64,000 nt of DNA from Neglectibacter timonensis (GCF_900048895.1 NZ_LT160640.1:372001-436000), one strand, 5' to 3'. Counted from the first letter of the stretch, positions 39,821 to 51,103 are shown. The notes: generated by a model not told the origin, from the letters alone. Numbers and translations: made by a program.

Positions 39821-40650
39821 TCATCTTTTTCATGGAAAAATTGTATGACAGCACCAATCGCTGTGGCGTATTCGGCGTTTTCGGGTATCAGGAATGTCGT
39901 TCCGTGCAGGGATCCCACTTCTTCCAGAATCCGTTTTGCGGAAGGGAGTGTGGCGAGGGTTCCCACAGCGGCGATGGTTTTATTCTCCCAGTCGAGACAG
40001 GAAAAACAAGCCAGAACGCCGATCGTCTGGAAGACCAGATTGACCAATCCCGCTGCCAGATCAGCCTTTGCGGCATGGGAATGCAGTTTTCCAAAGTTTG
40101 CCGCAGTGACTTCGGGGGAGAGGCTGGCGACGGAACCGGCGCTGATGTCACCCACCAGCAGATCCACCTGGCTTAAATTTCCCCTTTCTGCCAGTTCAGC
40201 GGCAGCAGATACCTGGGTCTCATTCAATAGCTGGCGGGAAAGCCCTGCAAGAGTCCCACCGCCGACGCCGCTTCCGCCCAAATGCCGGTAGCCGCTGCGT
40301 TCTGCCCGGACAAAAGCAGTACCAGTTCCCATACTGACTACAGTGGCTTCTTTGAGACCACAGAGCGTAAGGCCTCCGCATCCAATAGCAGAGAACTCAT
40401 CCACCTTATAGGTGGGAATGCCGTAGATATCTTCCCGGATATGGGTAGAGCCTACTCCTGTGAGTACAATCTCTGAAATCTGTTCCAAGGGCAGGCTGTT
40501 TTCGTAGAGCAGTTTACCCACAGCACCATATAACGAAGTGATCTGATCCGGTGTTTCGACCTGAAGGGAAGCAAGCAGCTGCTTCCTGTCCAGAAGAGCT
40601 GCAATTTTTGTTGTAGAACCGCCGATGTCGATGCCCAGTGTTACCTCCAT
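39799..40650 (-). CDS. coaW: Type II pantothenate kinase
   Basis: Pantothenate kinase performs the first step of coenzyme A synthesis. The 283-residue protein shows the eukaryote-like type II pattern: GIDIGGSTTKIAALL, GVGSTHIRE, VSMGTGTAFVRA and GGSGVGGGTLAGLSRQLL. It is an ASKHA kinase, distinct from types I and III. It lies alone between rubredoxin and the transglutaminase gene. Confidence 0.88.
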   Translation of the reverse strand: MEVTLGIDIGGSTTKIAALLDRKQLLASLQVETPDQITSLYGAVGKLLYENSLPLEQISEIVLTGVGSTHIREDIYGIPTYKVDEFSAIGCGGLTLCGLKEATVVSMGTGTAFVRAERSGYRHLGGSGVGGGTLAGLSRQLLNETQVSAAAELAERGNLSQVDLLVGDISAGSVASLSPEVTAANFGKLHSHAAKADLAAGLVNLVFQTIGVLACFSCLDWENKTIAAVGTLATLPSAKRILEEVGSLHGTTFLIPENAEYATAIGAVIQFFHEKDDGKKVHS

Positions 40651-40706
40651 GTTTGACGGTCATCCTTTCTTTACAGCAATATGATACATTTGAAAGCGGA
40701 GTAAAG

Positions 40707-42071
40707 TCAGGGATTGCGCCGCATCTCCAGCAGCTCCCAACTGGCCTCCAGTTCGTTCCAGAGCAAACCGTGGCCGTCATATTCCGCCTCGCCCTTCTGA
40801 TTATCGTATGGATCGGAGCGAAGCTGCATTTTGGGAGGATCAAAAGCTTTTTGAAATTCAGAGTTGGCCACCATGCGGAAGGGATCCAGATTGCCGAAAT
40901 AGTGCTCCTGTTTTTCGAAGTTCCCTGACCGGTAACCGCTGCCGCCAAAGGAGGGGTCGGCAAAGAGCCAGCCGTAGGGCGCAATATAGAATTGGGCCCA
41001 GTCATGACAGCCCTGGGAATAGGGTGTAACAAAGAGTCCGGACTGCCAGCGTGCCGGGATTCCTGCGCAGCGGCAGAGTGTGATAAACAACAGCGCTTGT
41101 ACGCCGCAGTCCCCTTTTTGATTCAGCGCGGCATATTCAGGAATCTGAAGGATGGTAAAGTATTCCCTCATATAGGAGTAGGTGACGGCCTCTGTGCAAT
41201 ATTTGTAGAACTGCCGGGCCAAAAGAAGGGGATTGGTCTCTCCGCCGCTGAGTTCTGTACAAAGTTTCCGGATGGTGGGCGTAAAAACGATGTGCGGGGA
41301 TTGTTCTTCCGTACAGAAATTCGGCTGGGCTGAGGAGACCTGCGCAGCATCCGGCATGGTGTAAGTCACACAGGCGTCATATTCGTATTCCACAGTGAAG
41401 GGGATATTTTTATCTGGAGTGCATTCAAAATAGGCAGTGCGCTGCGGCGCATCAGGAGCGGAAATATGAAACGCTTCGGGAGAGCATGCCAGAAGCTTCA
41501 CGTTTCGCATATTTTCAGCTTCTTTTGGAAGCGGCAGATGGACCTTCAGCAACTCACCGGGCCGAAAGGCTTGGTCGTCGATCGCAAGAGAGGCCTTCAG
41601 GCGAATGTGCCAGGAATCAGAACCTTTTTCTTTCATCCATGCAAGCGTGTTTGACAACAGCTGCTTTTCAGAAACTGTATCCGCTTCCTTTATACCTGCC
41701 CTTCGGGAAATATCGGGATGGACTTTCAGCAGGGTCTCGTAAAATCTGCGGGATAGGTATGGTTTGCCTTCGCGGTAGATCCAATCCACAGCGCCGCTGT
41801 CCTCCAGGGAAAGGAGCTCATCTTCGGTGAAGTCAGGAATGTCTTTCCGGATCAGGCGCAAAGCCTCCGGTTCGCTGTAACAGTAATCCAGCGGCAGGCG
41901 CAGCAGGATTTCCTGCTCCAAAGCAAGCCGCTCTCTCAGAAAAGCCGGGGTCTTGGGATTCTGCAGGCGTTGGGCTATCAGCCGCCCGGCCCTTGCAAAA
42001 TCGCCGCACCATTTTGCCTTTTCAATATCTTCGGGCAGCTGCGTTTCCAGGCAGCAGATATCATCAAGCAT
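40707..42071 (-). CDS. Transglutaminase-like domain protein
   Basis: The 454-residue protein has a mostly uncharacterised N-terminal half and a transglutaminase-like core: QKGDCGVQALLFITLCRCAG holds the Cys, GCHDWAQFYIAPYGWLFADPS holds the His and Asp. No signal peptide is visible, so it is probably cytoplasmic. Members are peptidase-like or structural; activity is not known. AAGGAGGG precedes the ATG. Confidence 0.85.
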   Translation of the reverse strand: MLDDICCLETQLPEDIEKAKWCGDFARAGRLIAQRLQNPKTPAFLRERLALEQEILLRLPLDYCYSEPEALRLIRKDIPDFTEDELLSLEDSGAVDWIYREGKPYLSRRFYETLLKVHPDISRRAGIKEADTVSEKQLLSNTLAWMKEKGSDSWHIRLKASLAIDDQAFRPGELLKVHLPLPKEAENMRNVKLLACSPEAFHISAPDAPQRTAYFECTPDKNIPFTVEYEYDACVTYTMPDAAQVSSAQPNFCTEEQSPHIVFTPTIRKLCTELSGGETNPLLLARQFYKYCTEAVTYSYMREYFTILQIPEYAALNQKGDCGVQALLFITLCRCAGIPARWQSGLFVTPYSQGCHDWAQFYIAPYGWLFADPSFGGSGYRSGNFEKQEHYFGNLDPFRMVANSEFQKAFDPPKMQLRSDPYDNQKGEAEYDGHGLLWNELEASWELLEMRRNP

Positions 42072-42138
42072 TGTAAATTCCCTCCTTAATGTCTTTGCGT
42101 TTCATTATAGCCGGATAAGCCCGGAAAAGCAAGAAAAA

Positions 42139-42172
42139 GGGTGCTCTGCTGCATCTTGCAGCAGAGCACCCG
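42139..42172 (-). terminator. Intrinsic terminator of the V-ATPase operon
   Basis: GGGTGCTCTGCTGC and GCAGCAGAGCACCC form a stem; on the minus strand it is followed by TTTTTCTT. Confidence 0.88.
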
Positions 42173-42232
42173 GATCCGTAAAACACGGAGAGGCTCTCCG
42201 TGCTCAGCCGGAACTTGTCGAAATAACTTTGC

Positions 42233-42901
42233 CTATCCGTTGAGATAATCCTCATATCCATGCGCTTCCTTGAGCATCATATCCTTTACTTTCATCAGGC
42301 GGATCTGAGTGGAACGCTCGTTTTCATCCAGCTTCATGGTGATATATTTGATGTTTTCTTGCAGCTCCGGGATCATCACATGCTCCAGGGCATTGACCCT
42401 GCGGCGTGTCTTTTCGATCTCCGCGGCCATCAGCTGGCAGGCTTTTTCACATTCCGCAAGTTTAAGCATGTCGGGGAATATATCGGACAGAGATTTCACA
42501 GCTCCGTCCAGATCACTGGAAGTAAAAGCAAAGCCATAGGAATAGATATCATTTTCGTCAGGAGTACGTGTTTTAAAGGTGAACTTCGGGATATCCACGC
42601 TCATGACGTTTTCTGTTTCGCTTTCCAGCGTGACTTTCTGTTTCGGAGCAAGCAGCGCAGTATTGAGCACTTCGTCCTGCATGCCGGCCCTGGCCAGCAG
42701 AAAGTTCTTGTTGGCTGCCTGGATCCCGTTTTCCACACGTTCACGAAGGCGTTTGTTCTCTCTCACCTTATCCAGAAACTGCCGCATAAGCTCGTCGCGT
42801 TTATCTTTCAGGAGCTTATGACCCCGGGTTGCGGTGACAAGCTTTTTTTTCAGCCTCGTCAGCTCCATCCGGGTGGGATTTACCTGTGTGCGTCCGGCCA
42901 A
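42233..42901 (-). CDS. ntpD: V-type ATP synthase subunit D
   Basis: Subunit D forms the central rotor shaft. The 222-residue protein is helical with the family start RTQVNPTRMELTRLKKKL and C-terminal KDMMLKE. A TTG start at 42901 is used, with GGAAAGGTG overlapping the end of subunit B. It is the last gene of the nine-gene operon and is followed by a terminator. Confidence 0.95.
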   Translation of the reverse strand: MAGRTQVNPTRMELTRLKKKLVTATRGHKLLKDKRDELMRQFLDKVRENKRLRERVENGIQAANKNFLLARAGMQDEVLNTALLAPKQKVTLESETENVMSVDIPKFTFKTRTPDENDIYSYGFAFTSSDLDGAVKSLSDIFPDMLKLAECEKACQLMAAEIEKTRRRVNALEHVMIPELQENIKYITMKLDENERSTQIRLMKVKDMMLKEAHGYEDYLNG

Positions 42902-42907
42902 GGGTCA

Positions 42908-44281
42908 TCACACCTTTCCGTAGTACTGGTCGAGGAACTTATCATTGATCCGCTTCAGTTCGCTTCTGGGCAGAATTGAAAGAAGCTTCCAACCCAGATC
43001 CAACGTTTCCTCGATATCCCGGTTTGTGCTGTATCCCTGGGAGACGTATTCACTTTCAAAGGCGTCGGCAAATTTAGCGTACAGCTTGTCGATTTCCGTC
43101 AGTGCGGCTTCTCCCAATACCACCATCAATTCCTTTGCTTCTTTGCCTCGCGCATAGGCGGCAAACAGCTGGTTCATAGTGCTGGCATGGTCTGCCCGGG
43201 TTTTGCCGTCTCCTATTCCTTTATCCTTCAAACGGGACAGAGAGGGGAGAACGTCGATGGGCGGAGAGACATTTTTACGGTAAAGCTCACGGCTCAGAAT
43301 AATCTGACCTTCGGTGATATAGCCGGTCAGGTCGGGAATGGGGTGGGTTTTGTCATCCTCCGGCATGGAGAGGATGGGTATCAAAGTAATGGAACCGTTT
43401 TTCCCTTTCTGCCGTCCGGCCCGTTCGTACAGGGAAGCCAGGTCTGTATACATATATCCGGGATATCCGCGCCGTCCGGGAACTTCCTTCCGTGCTGCGG
43501 AAACCTCACGCAGGGCGTCGGCATAGTTGGTAATGTCGGTGAGAATAACCAGTACATGCATATTTTTTTCAAAGGCAAGATACTCCGCTGCGGTCAGAGC
43601 CATACGTGGAGTGGCAATACGTTCCACAGCAGGGTCGTTCGCAAGGTTTACAAACATCACCGTTCGGTCGATGGCCCCTGTTTCCTTGAAGCTCTGAATA
43701 AAATAGTCGGATTCCTCAAAGGTGATACCCATAGCGGCAAAGACAACGACAAAGGGATCGTTGGTACCGCGCACCTTGGCCTGGCGCGCAATCTGTGCGG
43801 CCAGCTGGGCATGGGGCAAACCGCTGGCGGAGAAGATAGGAAGCTTCTGTCCGCGCACCAGAGTGTTCAGGCCGTCAATGGCGGAGACGCCGGTCTGAAT
43901 GAATTCCTGAGGATAATTCCGGGCGGCGGGGTTCATGGGCAGGCCATTGATATCTGCGCGGCGGTCGGGCAGGATATCCGGGCCGCCGTCAATCGGGCGG
44001 CCCAGACCGTCAAAGACTCTTCCCAGCATATCTTCACTGACGCCCAGTTCCATACTGCGGCCTAAAAAACGAACCTTGCTGTTGGAAAGGTTGATACCGG
44101 TTGAATTTTCAAACAACTGTACCAGGGCGTTGCCCTCGTTGATTTCCAACACCTTGCAGCGGCGTTTTTCCCCACTGAAAAGCTCGATTTCAGCCAGCTC
44201 GTCATAGGTGACGCCTTCCACGTTCCGCACCAGCATCAGAGGACCGGCTACCTCCTGAATGGTTCTGTATTCCTTTGGCAT
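42908..44281 (-). CDS. ntpB: V-type ATP synthase subunit B
   Basis: Subunit B alternates with A in the catalytic hexamer but has no functional P-loop. The 457-residue protein carries [37 protein letters not shown] and [18 protein letters not shown], all normal for B. Its ATG shares a base with the subunit A stop. Confidence 0.97.
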   Translation of the reverse strand: MPKEYRTIQEVAGPLMLVRNVEGVTYDELAEIELFSGEKRRCKVLEINEGNALVQLFENSTGINLSNSKVRFLGRSMELGVSEDMLGRVFDGLGRPIDGGPDILPDRRADINGLPMNPAARNYPQEFIQTGVSAIDGLNTLVRGQKLPIFSASGLPHAQLAAQIARQAKVRGTNDPFVVVFAAMGITFEESDYFIQSFKETGAIDRTVMFVNLANDPAVERIATPRMALTAAEYLAFEKNMHVLVILTDITNYADALREVSAARKEVPGRRGYPGYMYTDLASLYERAGRQKGKNGSITLIPILSMPEDDKTHPIPDLTGYITEGQIILSRELYRKNVSPPIDVLPSLSRLKDKGIGDGKTRADHASTMNQLFAAYARGKEAKELMVVLGEAALTEIDKLYAKFADAFESEYVSQGYSTNRDIEETLDLGWKLLSILPRSELKRINDKFLDQYYGKV

Positions 44282-46053
44282 CAGAAGTCCTCCTTTTTCT
44301 GCGAAGCGTCATAAATTTCCTGATCGATCTGGCTGGATACCTGCTCGAAGGTTTCCCGTACCTGATCGGGGTCAGTATATTTGAAGCGTCCGATCTGCTC
44401 CCGTACCGGCAGGGAAATCAGAGTCTCAATATCCATTCCGCCGGAGAGAGCGGCCTGCGCCTTCTCATAGTACTGGACGATCAAAAGCATCATGTCATGC
44501 TGTTTTTCCAGAGAGGTGTAGGTGTCCACCTCGTCAAAGGCATTCTGATGCAGAAAGTCTTCACGGATGGAGCGCGCCGCTTCCAGCTTCAGCCGGTCGG
44601 GCGAAGAAAGGGCATCCATACCTACGAGCTGTACAATTTCTTCCAGTTCTGCCTCATCCTGCAGCAGGCGCATAAGCTTTGTACGCAGCTCTACCCAGTC
44701 CGGGGCCACATTGGCATCGAACCATTTTTCCATGGTGTCGAGATAAAGGGAATAGCTGGTGAGCCAGTTGATGGCCGGAAAATGCCGCTTGTAGGCCAAT
44801 GAGGAATCCAGGCTCCAGAATACCTTGACAATGCGAAGCGTGGCCTGAGAGACAGGCTCGGAAATATCGCCGCCAGGAGGGGAGACGGCCCCAATTACAG
44901 AGAGTGCGCCTTCTCTTTCTCCGCTGCTCAGCGTGATGACCCGTCCTGCCCGCTCGTAGAATTGGGCCAGGCGGCTACCCAGATAGGCAGGGTACCCCTC
45001 TTCACCGGGCATCTCTTCCAGACGACCGGACATTTCACGGAGCGCTTCGGCCCAACGGGAGGTTGAGTCAGCCATCAGAGCGACAGAATACCCCATGTCC
45101 CGGAAATATTCCGCAATGGTAATTCCCGTGTAAATGGAGGCTTCACGGGCAGCCACGGGCATATCGGAGGTGTTGGCAATCAGCACGGTGCGTTTCATCA
45201 GAGAATACCCGGTTTTAGGGTCTACCAGTTCCGGGAATTCGTTTAGAACGTCCGTCATCTCATTGCCGCGCTCCCCGCAGCCGATGTAGACGACGATGTC
45301 TGCTTCCGCCCATTTGGCCAGCTGGTGCTGCACCACGGTTTTGCCGCTGCCGAAGGGACCGGGCACGGCTGCCACACCGCCTTTGGCAATGGGGAAGAGG
45401 GTATCGATGACCCTCTGGCCTGTGATCAGAGGCATATCGGGGGAAAGCTTACGAAGGTAAGGCCGTCCTCTGCGCACCGGCCATTTCTGCATCAGGCCAA
45501 TTTCCCTTTCTCCGCCGTCTGGCGTTTCCACGACGGCGACAGTTTCCGTGACGGTAAAATTACCGCCGCGGATTTCCTTTATGGTGCCGAGTACCCCTGG
45601 CGGAATCATGATTTTGTGAGAGACGATCTCCGTCTCCTGAACCGTACCGATGATATCTCCGGCGCTGACTGAATCTCCGACTTTTACAGCGGGCACAAAA
45701 TCCCAGGCCACATCCCGCTTCAGGGAAGGAACTTCCACGCCCCGCTGCAGGTTGTTTCCTGAAATTTTCATGATTGCGTCCAAAGGACGCTGAATTCCAT
45801 CATAAATACTGCTGATCAGGCCGGGCCCCAATTCCACGCTCATGGGTTCTCCCGTGGACTCCACAGGAGTGCCCGGTCCCAGTCCGGAGGTCTCCTCATA
45901 GACCTGAATGGAGGCCTCGTCGCCATGAATTTCTATGATTTCGCCGATCAACCGTCTGTCGCTGACACGCACAACGTCGAACATATTGGCGTCACGCATG
46001 CCTTTGGCGATGACCAGAGGACCGGCCACTTTTTTGATGGTGCCTTTGCTCAT
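44281..46053 (-). CDS. ntpA: V-type ATP synthase catalytic subunit A
   Basis: Subunit A hydrolyses or makes ATP. The 590-residue protein has the P-loop [30 protein letters not shown] with the catalytic Glu, [16 protein letters not shown], and the long nonhomologous insert typical of A. ATG 46053 is preferred over 46065 because both it and subunit C share the same upstream 21-base element at the same distance. Confidence 0.97.
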   Translation of the reverse strand: MSKGTIKKVAGPLVIAKGMRDANMFDVVRVSDRRLIGEIIEIHGDEASIQVYEETSGLGPGTPVESTGEPMSVELGPGLISSIYDGIQRPLDAIMKISGNNLQRGVEVPSLKRDVAWDFVPAVKVGDSVSAGDIIGTVQETEIVSHKIMIPPGVLGTIKEIRGGNFTVTETVAVVETPDGGEREIGLMQKWPVRRGRPYLRKLSPDMPLITGQRVIDTLFPIAKGGVAAVPGPFGSGKTVVQHQLAKWAEADIVVYIGCGERGNEMTDVLNEFPELVDPKTGYSLMKRTVLIANTSDMPVAAREASIYTGITIAEYFRDMGYSVALMADSTSRWAEALREMSGRLEEMPGEEGYPAYLGSRLAQFYERAGRVITLSSGEREGALSVIGAVSPPGGDISEPVSQATLRIVKVFWSLDSSLAYKRHFPAINWLTSYSLYLDTMEKWFDANVAPDWVELRTKLMRLLQDEAELEEIVQLVGMDALSSPDRLKLEAARSIREDFLHQNAFDEVDTYTSLEKQHDMMLLIVQYYEKAQAALSGGMDIETLISLPVREQIGRFKYTDPDQVRETFEQVSSQIDQEIYDASQKKEDF

Positions 46054-46059
46054 GTTTGT

Positions 46060-46080
46060 GACCATCTTCCTTTCTCCGGG
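46060..46080 (-). repeat. 21-base element before subunit A, matched before subunit C
   Basis: CCCGGAGAAAGGAAG followed by one variable base and TGGTC lies 6 bases before the subunit A ATG; the same sequence is found at 47461-47481 before subunit C, also 6 bases from its ATG. Confidence 0.7.
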
Positions 46081-46175
46081 CTGCGGCAGGTAAAACTCTG
46101 TCCCAATGGGCCGCCCGTTTCTTTCTGTTTTCCATTGAAACAGCAGCTGGCTTTCCCAATTTGGGAAACGCTGCC

Positions 46176-46496
46176 CTATTTTTCATTAAAGATGATATCG
46201 GAACCTACTGCCTGTTCTACGGATTTTTTAACCATCTGAATCCCCATGCCCGTGTTTCCGCGTACTCCCGGAATCAAAATGACGGCGGGCAAAAGGGTTT
46301 CCCGGTATCGCTCCAGTTCCTCTTCCAGCTCTGAAGCCAGGGTTTCAGTCAGGTAAATGACGGCATAATCCTGGTCTGCCAGCAGACGAAGCCGCTTTGC
46401 GGCCTCCTCACTGCTTTCTGCGGGAAAGGTTTCCAAACCCAGGGCGGCAAAGCCGTAGATACTGTCCCGGTCGCCCACAACAGCTATTCTATACAT
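46176..46496 (-). CDS. ntpG: V-type ATP synthase subunit F
   Basis: Subunit F caps the rotor shaft with D. The 106-residue protein starts [21 protein letters not shown], the expected Rossmann-like motif, and has DYAVIYLTE and [14 protein letters not shown]. It overlaps subunit C by eight bases and is followed by a 122-base gap before subunit A. Confidence 0.93.
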   Translation of the reverse strand: MYRIAVVGDRDSIYGFAALGLETFPAESSEEAAKRLRLLADQDYAVIYLTETLASELEEELERYRETLLPAVILIPGVRGNTGMGIQMVKKSVEQAVGSDIIFNEK

Positions 46497-47454
46497 ACAA
46501 TTCCCTCAGTCTTTCCCGAACCACGCTGTCCGGCAGTTCATTGAGCTTTCCGGAGAGGATGATACGTACCATGTTGATTTCGTTCTGCCGGGCGATGATG
46601 TAGGCAAGGAGAGGACCGATTGTAAAGGGATTGGACTTTTGTTCTTTGATCAGGCCCATTACCCTGTCATCGCACCATTTTTCGAAGGCAGAGTTGGATT
46701 CCTTCAATCTGTTTGCAGCCTCCGCATATTCTGTGGCGGACAAATAGACAAATACCTCTTCTAGTTCCCTGCAGGCCGCGGCAGCCAGAGAATCCACGTC
46801 AAGAGTGCTGCAGGGAGCCAGGGCAGCGTCGAGAAAAGCCCTGCTCTTTTTGGTTTTGCAGGCCCGTACCGCAATTTTGATATCTGTAGTGGCGGTTATC
46901 AGCTCAGCATACCCGGCCAGAAGCTCACTCCCGCTCTCCCGTCCGCAGCGCAGAATACCCAGCAGGCAAGCCTTATCCAGGATGACGTCGCAGAGCTGCC
47001 CATCCCCCGTCTGGAGCAGAGTGTGGTAAGCGCTTTCCGCCGCCTGCGCCATGTCTTCCGGAAGAACGGAGAAATCATTTTCTCTCACCGCTTTTTGCAG
47101 AAGATCCGGATCCACAGTGCCGCCCTTCAGAAATACCTGGTGGGGGGCGGCTCCCGTTACCACAGTTTTGACTGCCGCCTTTATATTATTGTAATCGATG
47201 GGGTAGAGGAGCACATCAAAGGGAGTCAGATCATCCGTCAGCTCACGAATGAAAGCCCAGGTCTTTTCCTCTTCTTCGGCCAGCAGCTGCTCCGCTGAAA
47301 CTGAGACGCCATGCCCCCAGCCCTTATCCTGAAGTACCCTCAGGCACTCTTCAAAGCTTTTACAGGCCATGAGCTGATCGAGGTCCGGCCGGCTCAGGAG
47401 TGTAAGCTCTCTGGAACGAACGCGGGCCACCGCATAGATATAATCTTCACTCAT
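46489..47454 (-). CDS. ntpC: V-type ATP synthase subunit C
   Basis: Subunit C (d-type) links the rotor to the membrane ring. The 321-residue protein starts MSEDYIYAVARVRSREL and is almost all helical. A longer frame to 47544 has no ribosome site; ATG 47454 lies after the 21-base element also found before subunit A. Confidence 0.92.
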   Translation of the reverse strand: MSEDYIYAVARVRSRELTLLSRPDLDQLMACKSFEECLRVLQDKGWGHGVSVSAEQLLAEEEEKTWAFIRELTDDLTPFDVLLYPIDYNNIKAAVKTVVTGAAPHQVFLKGGTVDPDLLQKAVRENDFSVLPEDMAQAAESAYHTLLQTGDGQLCDVILDKACLLGILRCGRESGSELLAGYAELITATTDIKIAVRACKTKKSRAFLDAALAPCSTLDVDSLAAAACRELEEVFVYLSATEYAEAANRLKESNSAFEKWCDDRVMGLIKEQKSNPFTIGPLLAYIIARQNEINMVRIILSGKLNELPDSVVRERLRELYV

Positions 47455-47460
47455 GTATAG

Positions 47461-47481
47461 GACCAACTTCCTTTCTCCGGG
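47461..47481 (-). repeat. 21-base element before subunit C, matched before subunit A
   Basis: Same 21-base element as at 46060-46080, with a single base change. It contains the ribosome site AAAGGA. Confidence 0.7.
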
Positions 47482-47606
47482 ACACGATTTTTTCCTTTTG
47501 TAATGCACAGCTCCGGCAGCAATTTGCCGCCGGAAAACCAGCACGCTGCTAGAAAGTTATAGCCATTTTATGGATGGGGGAGAGCCGCAGGTTTACACTG
47601 CCGGTC

Positions 47607-48200
47607 TCAGGCATTCTGAAACAGAATGGTTCCCACCGCATCCCGCAGCTCATCGGCGGCATCCTCAAATATAGCTTGGAAAGTACAGTTAATATCAATT
47701 CCGCCGTATACCAGAAGACAGCCGCTTTCAATACTGCTGGGCTCCCCGGAAAGAGTGAGTTTGGATTCCGGCGCCGCCTGACTGAGCTGGGCGGTAAAGT
47801 CAGCAGGAAGACGGGCAAGATCTCGTCCATTCAAACGAAGTTCTCCCTCTCCCGGAAGGGCAAATTTTGAAATCAGCTTTAATAGAATCTGAAAATATTC
47901 CAGCTCCGGCGCATTTTCCAGTTTACTGCGGGTTTCATCAATCGCTTCCTGAATCAGCTGCTGTTTAAAGTTGAGCATCCGGTTGCGCCGGTCCAGCTGT
48001 GCAGCGGATTTTGCGCGTTCCCGGATTTCCTGAGCTTCCGATTCGCCTTCCTGGAGGATGATCTGAGCTTTTTTCGCACCTTCAGCCTTGGCCTCTGTCA
48101 GAATTGTGTCGGCCTTTTGGCGGGCCTGCTCCAGTTCCTCGGCGGCTGCGGTTTCAGCATCGCTGGTAATTGCATGGAGTATGGTTTCTAAACCGGTCAT
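47607..48200 (-). CDS. ntpE: V-type ATP synthase subunit E
   Basis: Subunit E forms the peripheral stalk with H. The 197-residue protein starts with a long coiled helix (EELEQARQKADTILTEAKAEG-like, Ala/Glu-rich) and a C-terminal globular part with GGIDINCTFQAIFE. GGAGG precedes the ATG. A 152-base gap separates it from subunit C. Confidence 0.92.
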   Translation of the reverse strand: MTGLETILHAITSDAETAAAEELEQARQKADTILTEAKAEGAKKAQIILQEGESEAQEIRERAKSAAQLDRRNRMLNFKQQLIQEAIDETRSKLENAPELEYFQILLKLISKFALPGEGELRLNGRDLARLPADFTAQLSQAAPESKLTLSGEPSSIESGCLLVYGGIDINCTFQAIFEDAADELRDAVGTILFQNA

Positions 48201-48240
48201 CAGCGCTCCTCCTTACCTGTGGTTACTTGTGCGGCGATCA

Positions 48241-48756
<516 letters not shown>

Positions 48757-50772
48757 TTATTTTTCCTCCGTAACTTTAAAATATTTTGTTTTCGCAGCAA
48801 AAGGCTCAAACTTGCGTCCTCCGCCCTCGTAAAACTTGCCGAAGAATTCCACATACTGCAGGCGGTTGGTATGCACGTAAGCGCCCAACAGGTTGATGGC
48901 CAGATTCATGGCGTGACCGATGATAAATACCAGGGTGAAGAAAACGGCGCCTACAACTCCTCCGCCCAACATACTGCCCATTTGGTTGAAGACGGTAGCG
49001 ATTACGCCTGTGGCCAGCCCCAGAGCCAACAATCGGGAATAGGAGAGGATATCGCTGAGATATCCTGAAACATTGTAGAGCCCATAAAGGCCTTTCAGCA
49101 GCCGCTTGACCGGACTTCTGGATTCTCTTCCCGAGGTGGCGATGATGCCGACAGCCCCGACCCCCGCAAACACCGCGGCAATGGTGCCCACAATGGAGGG
49201 GAATTGGAAGGATAGGCTCATCATGTTATGGAACATGTCTGTGGAGAGCAGGAAGATGATCAGCCCGCCCACCAGAAAATACCAGAAGACTACGTCATAG
49301 AGGGCGTCGGCAAATTTTCTTCTTTTGACGAGCTGGTAGAACTGTACGCCCAAACCGGTAAACAGATGGACAATTCCCAGCAGGAAGGAGAAGAGAAGCA
49401 GCTTCATAGGATTGTCCAAAGGCGTGAACCAAAGGGCGGGAATAGTGATTTCTGTGTTGAAGAAGGTTCGGGCGATCACCGGTATGGCATCGCCGAAATA
49501 GCTTCCAAACATCACACCCCAAAACATAGTGGAAATACCGCAGTACATGAACATGGTGAGGGATTTTCGCAGGCTCTCCTCAATATTCCGGAATTTGAGC
49601 AGAACCACGCCGCAGATTAGGAAGATTAGGAAACCGTAAGCCGCGTCGGAAAGCATCATGCCGAAAAGCACATAGTAGAAAATTGCCATTACAGAGGAAG
49701 GATCCACCTCATGCTTCGCCGGCAGGCTGTATCCCTCTACCACAGGTTCAACCGGAGCGGAAAACCTGTTGTTTTTTAGTTTGACTGGCACATCCTCGTC
49801 GGTCTCAGGGGTTTCCAGCTCCACAAAAGCCTGATAACGTTCTTCTAACTCCCGCTGAAGCGCCAGGCTGTCGGGTTCCGGCACATAACCTGTTACAACG
49901 AAGGTATGGGGACTTTGCCATAATTCGCCCAGTACCCTGTACTTATCTGCCCGCATAGCGTAGTAATCCGCCGTGTAAAGCAGAGCTTCCCGACTGTCCT
50001 TTAATTCAGCGATCTCTGCTTCTGCCCTTGCGCTGTTTTCTTTCGCTTTGGCAATTCTCTGCCTGAGTTCCTCTGCGCGCTCTGCGGGAGGACGTTTGGA
50101 GGGTGCTGCCGGATAGGTAAAGCCCATGGAGCGCAGAAGACTTTCTACCTGCATGCCGAATTTAGAATGACATACAAGGAAGACGCAGGTCTGCTGGGAC
50201 TGGCTGCTGATGATCTCCAATTCGATTCCGTCCGCTTCAGGCAGAGAAGAGGCGAGCTTGTTCTTGAGATCAGCCTCCGTCAATTCCTCCGGAAAAGAAC
50301 CGATGAAAACATTGGTACTGCCGGTCCCGAGAGTCCGCATGGAGATATCCAGCGAAAGCCAGGGGGTCAGTGCGTCCAGTTGGCTTTCCAACCGTAGAAT
50401 TTCGGCGGTTTCGTCGGAAATCCTTTTGTCCAAGGCCAAAATCCGTGAGGCGGTTTTGGCGTGAACCGGCGCTGCCTCTGCAGTCTTTTCATATTGCTCC
50501 AATGTGACTGGAGTGCGGCCAAGCAGCATTTTCGGAAGCCCCTTCTCAGGAGGAGAGACCCCGTCTAGAATGGAGACCGCGTTTACTGCCTGCTGCGCAT
50601 TCTTTTCAAATGTGAGCCTTGCAGAGGCGGTATCTGTTTTGGAAAACACGTCGTCCGCCTCTTTCGGAGAATCGATTTCCACGGCGCCCCTTCGCTGCAA
50701 GAGCTCGAGAATTTTTTTGCGGTTGCTTTTGAGCGCATAGATACTGATGCGCTTCATGGCAAGTACCGCCAT
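48757..50772 (-). CDS. ntpI: V-type ATP synthase subunit I
   Basis: Subunit I (a-type) holds the stator half-channel. The 671-residue protein has a long cytoplasmic N-terminal half (to about residue 350, with coiled coils) and seven or more membrane helices after it, including YYVLFGMMLSDAAYGFLIF, SYSRLLALGLATGVIATVF with the channel Arg, and FVHAMNLAI-like GHAMNLAINLLGAYVH. ATG 50772 with GAAGGAGG is preferred over 50805. Confidence 0.95.
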   Translation of the reverse strand: MAVLAMKRISIYALKSNRKKILELLQRRGAVEIDSPKEADDVFSKTDTASARLTFEKNAQQAVNAVSILDGVSPPEKGLPKMLLGRTPVTLEQYEKTAEAAPVHAKTASRILALDKRISDETAEILRLESQLDALTPWLSLDISMRTLGTGSTNVFIGSFPEELTEADLKNKLASSLPEADGIELEIISSQSQQTCVFLVCHSKFGMQVESLLRSMGFTYPAAPSKRPPAERAEELRQRIAKAKENSARAEAEIAELKDSREALLYTADYYAMRADKYRVLGELWQSPHTFVVTGYVPEPDSLALQRELEERYQAFVELETPETDEDVPVKLKNNRFSAPVEPVVEGYSLPAKHEVDPSSVMAIFYYVLFGMMLSDAAYGFLIFLICGVVLLKFRNIEESLRKSLTMFMYCGISTMFWGVMFGSYFGDAIPVIARTFFNTEITIPALWFTPLDNPMKLLLFSFLLGIVHLFTGLGVQFYQLVKRRKFADALYDVVFWYFLVGGLIIFLLSTDMFHNMMSLSFQFPSIVGTIAAVFAGVGAVGIIATSGRESRSPVKRLLKGLYGLYNVSGYLSDILSYSRLLALGLATGVIATVFNQMGSMLGGGVVGAVFFTLVFIIGHAMNLAINLLGAYVHTNRLQYVEFFGKFYEGGGRKFEPFAAKTKYFKVTEEK

Positions 50773-50785
50773 GGTATGACCTCCT

Positions 50786-51103
50786 TCAGGGTTGCCCCAG
50801 CACAATTTTCAAGATCGCCTGCGATGCTTCCAAGCGGCGGCTGTCAGCCCGCTCCCGGAGTGCGGCGGTCTCTTTTTCCGTATCTGCAACAGCTGCGGCG
50901 CGCAGTTTTTCCGCGTCAGCCCGTGCCACGCCCCGAAGAACATCCGCACGTTTTCGCGCTTCTTTTACCGCGTCTGCAATAAGCCGGCTGCTTTGTGAGG
51001 CAGCCTCTGAAATAATCTGCTCGCCGTTTTCCTTTGCAGTCCTCACAAGCTGCTGCGCCTGCTTTTCAGTTTCGCTGACAGCCTGCATGGTCTCTTTTGC
51101 CAA
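50786..51103 (-). CDS. V-type ATP synthase subunit H (stalk)
   Basis: The 105-residue, Ala/Glu/Lys-rich helical protein looks like the small peripheral-stalk subunit (AhaH/NtpF-like) that pairs with E. The start is TTG at 51103 with GGAGGTG ten bases upstream; the longer frame to 51262 is unlikely because the operon promoter lies inside it. It is the first gene of the operon. Confidence 0.8.
   Translation of the reverse strand: MAKETMQAVSETEKQAQQLVRTAKENGEQIISEAASQSSRLIADAVKEARKRADVLRGVARADAEKLRAAAVADTEKETAALRERADSRRLEASQAILKIVLGQP

Noticed and set aside
43187-44065. A 292-codon plus-strand frame
   Set aside because: Antisense of V-ATPase subunit B.
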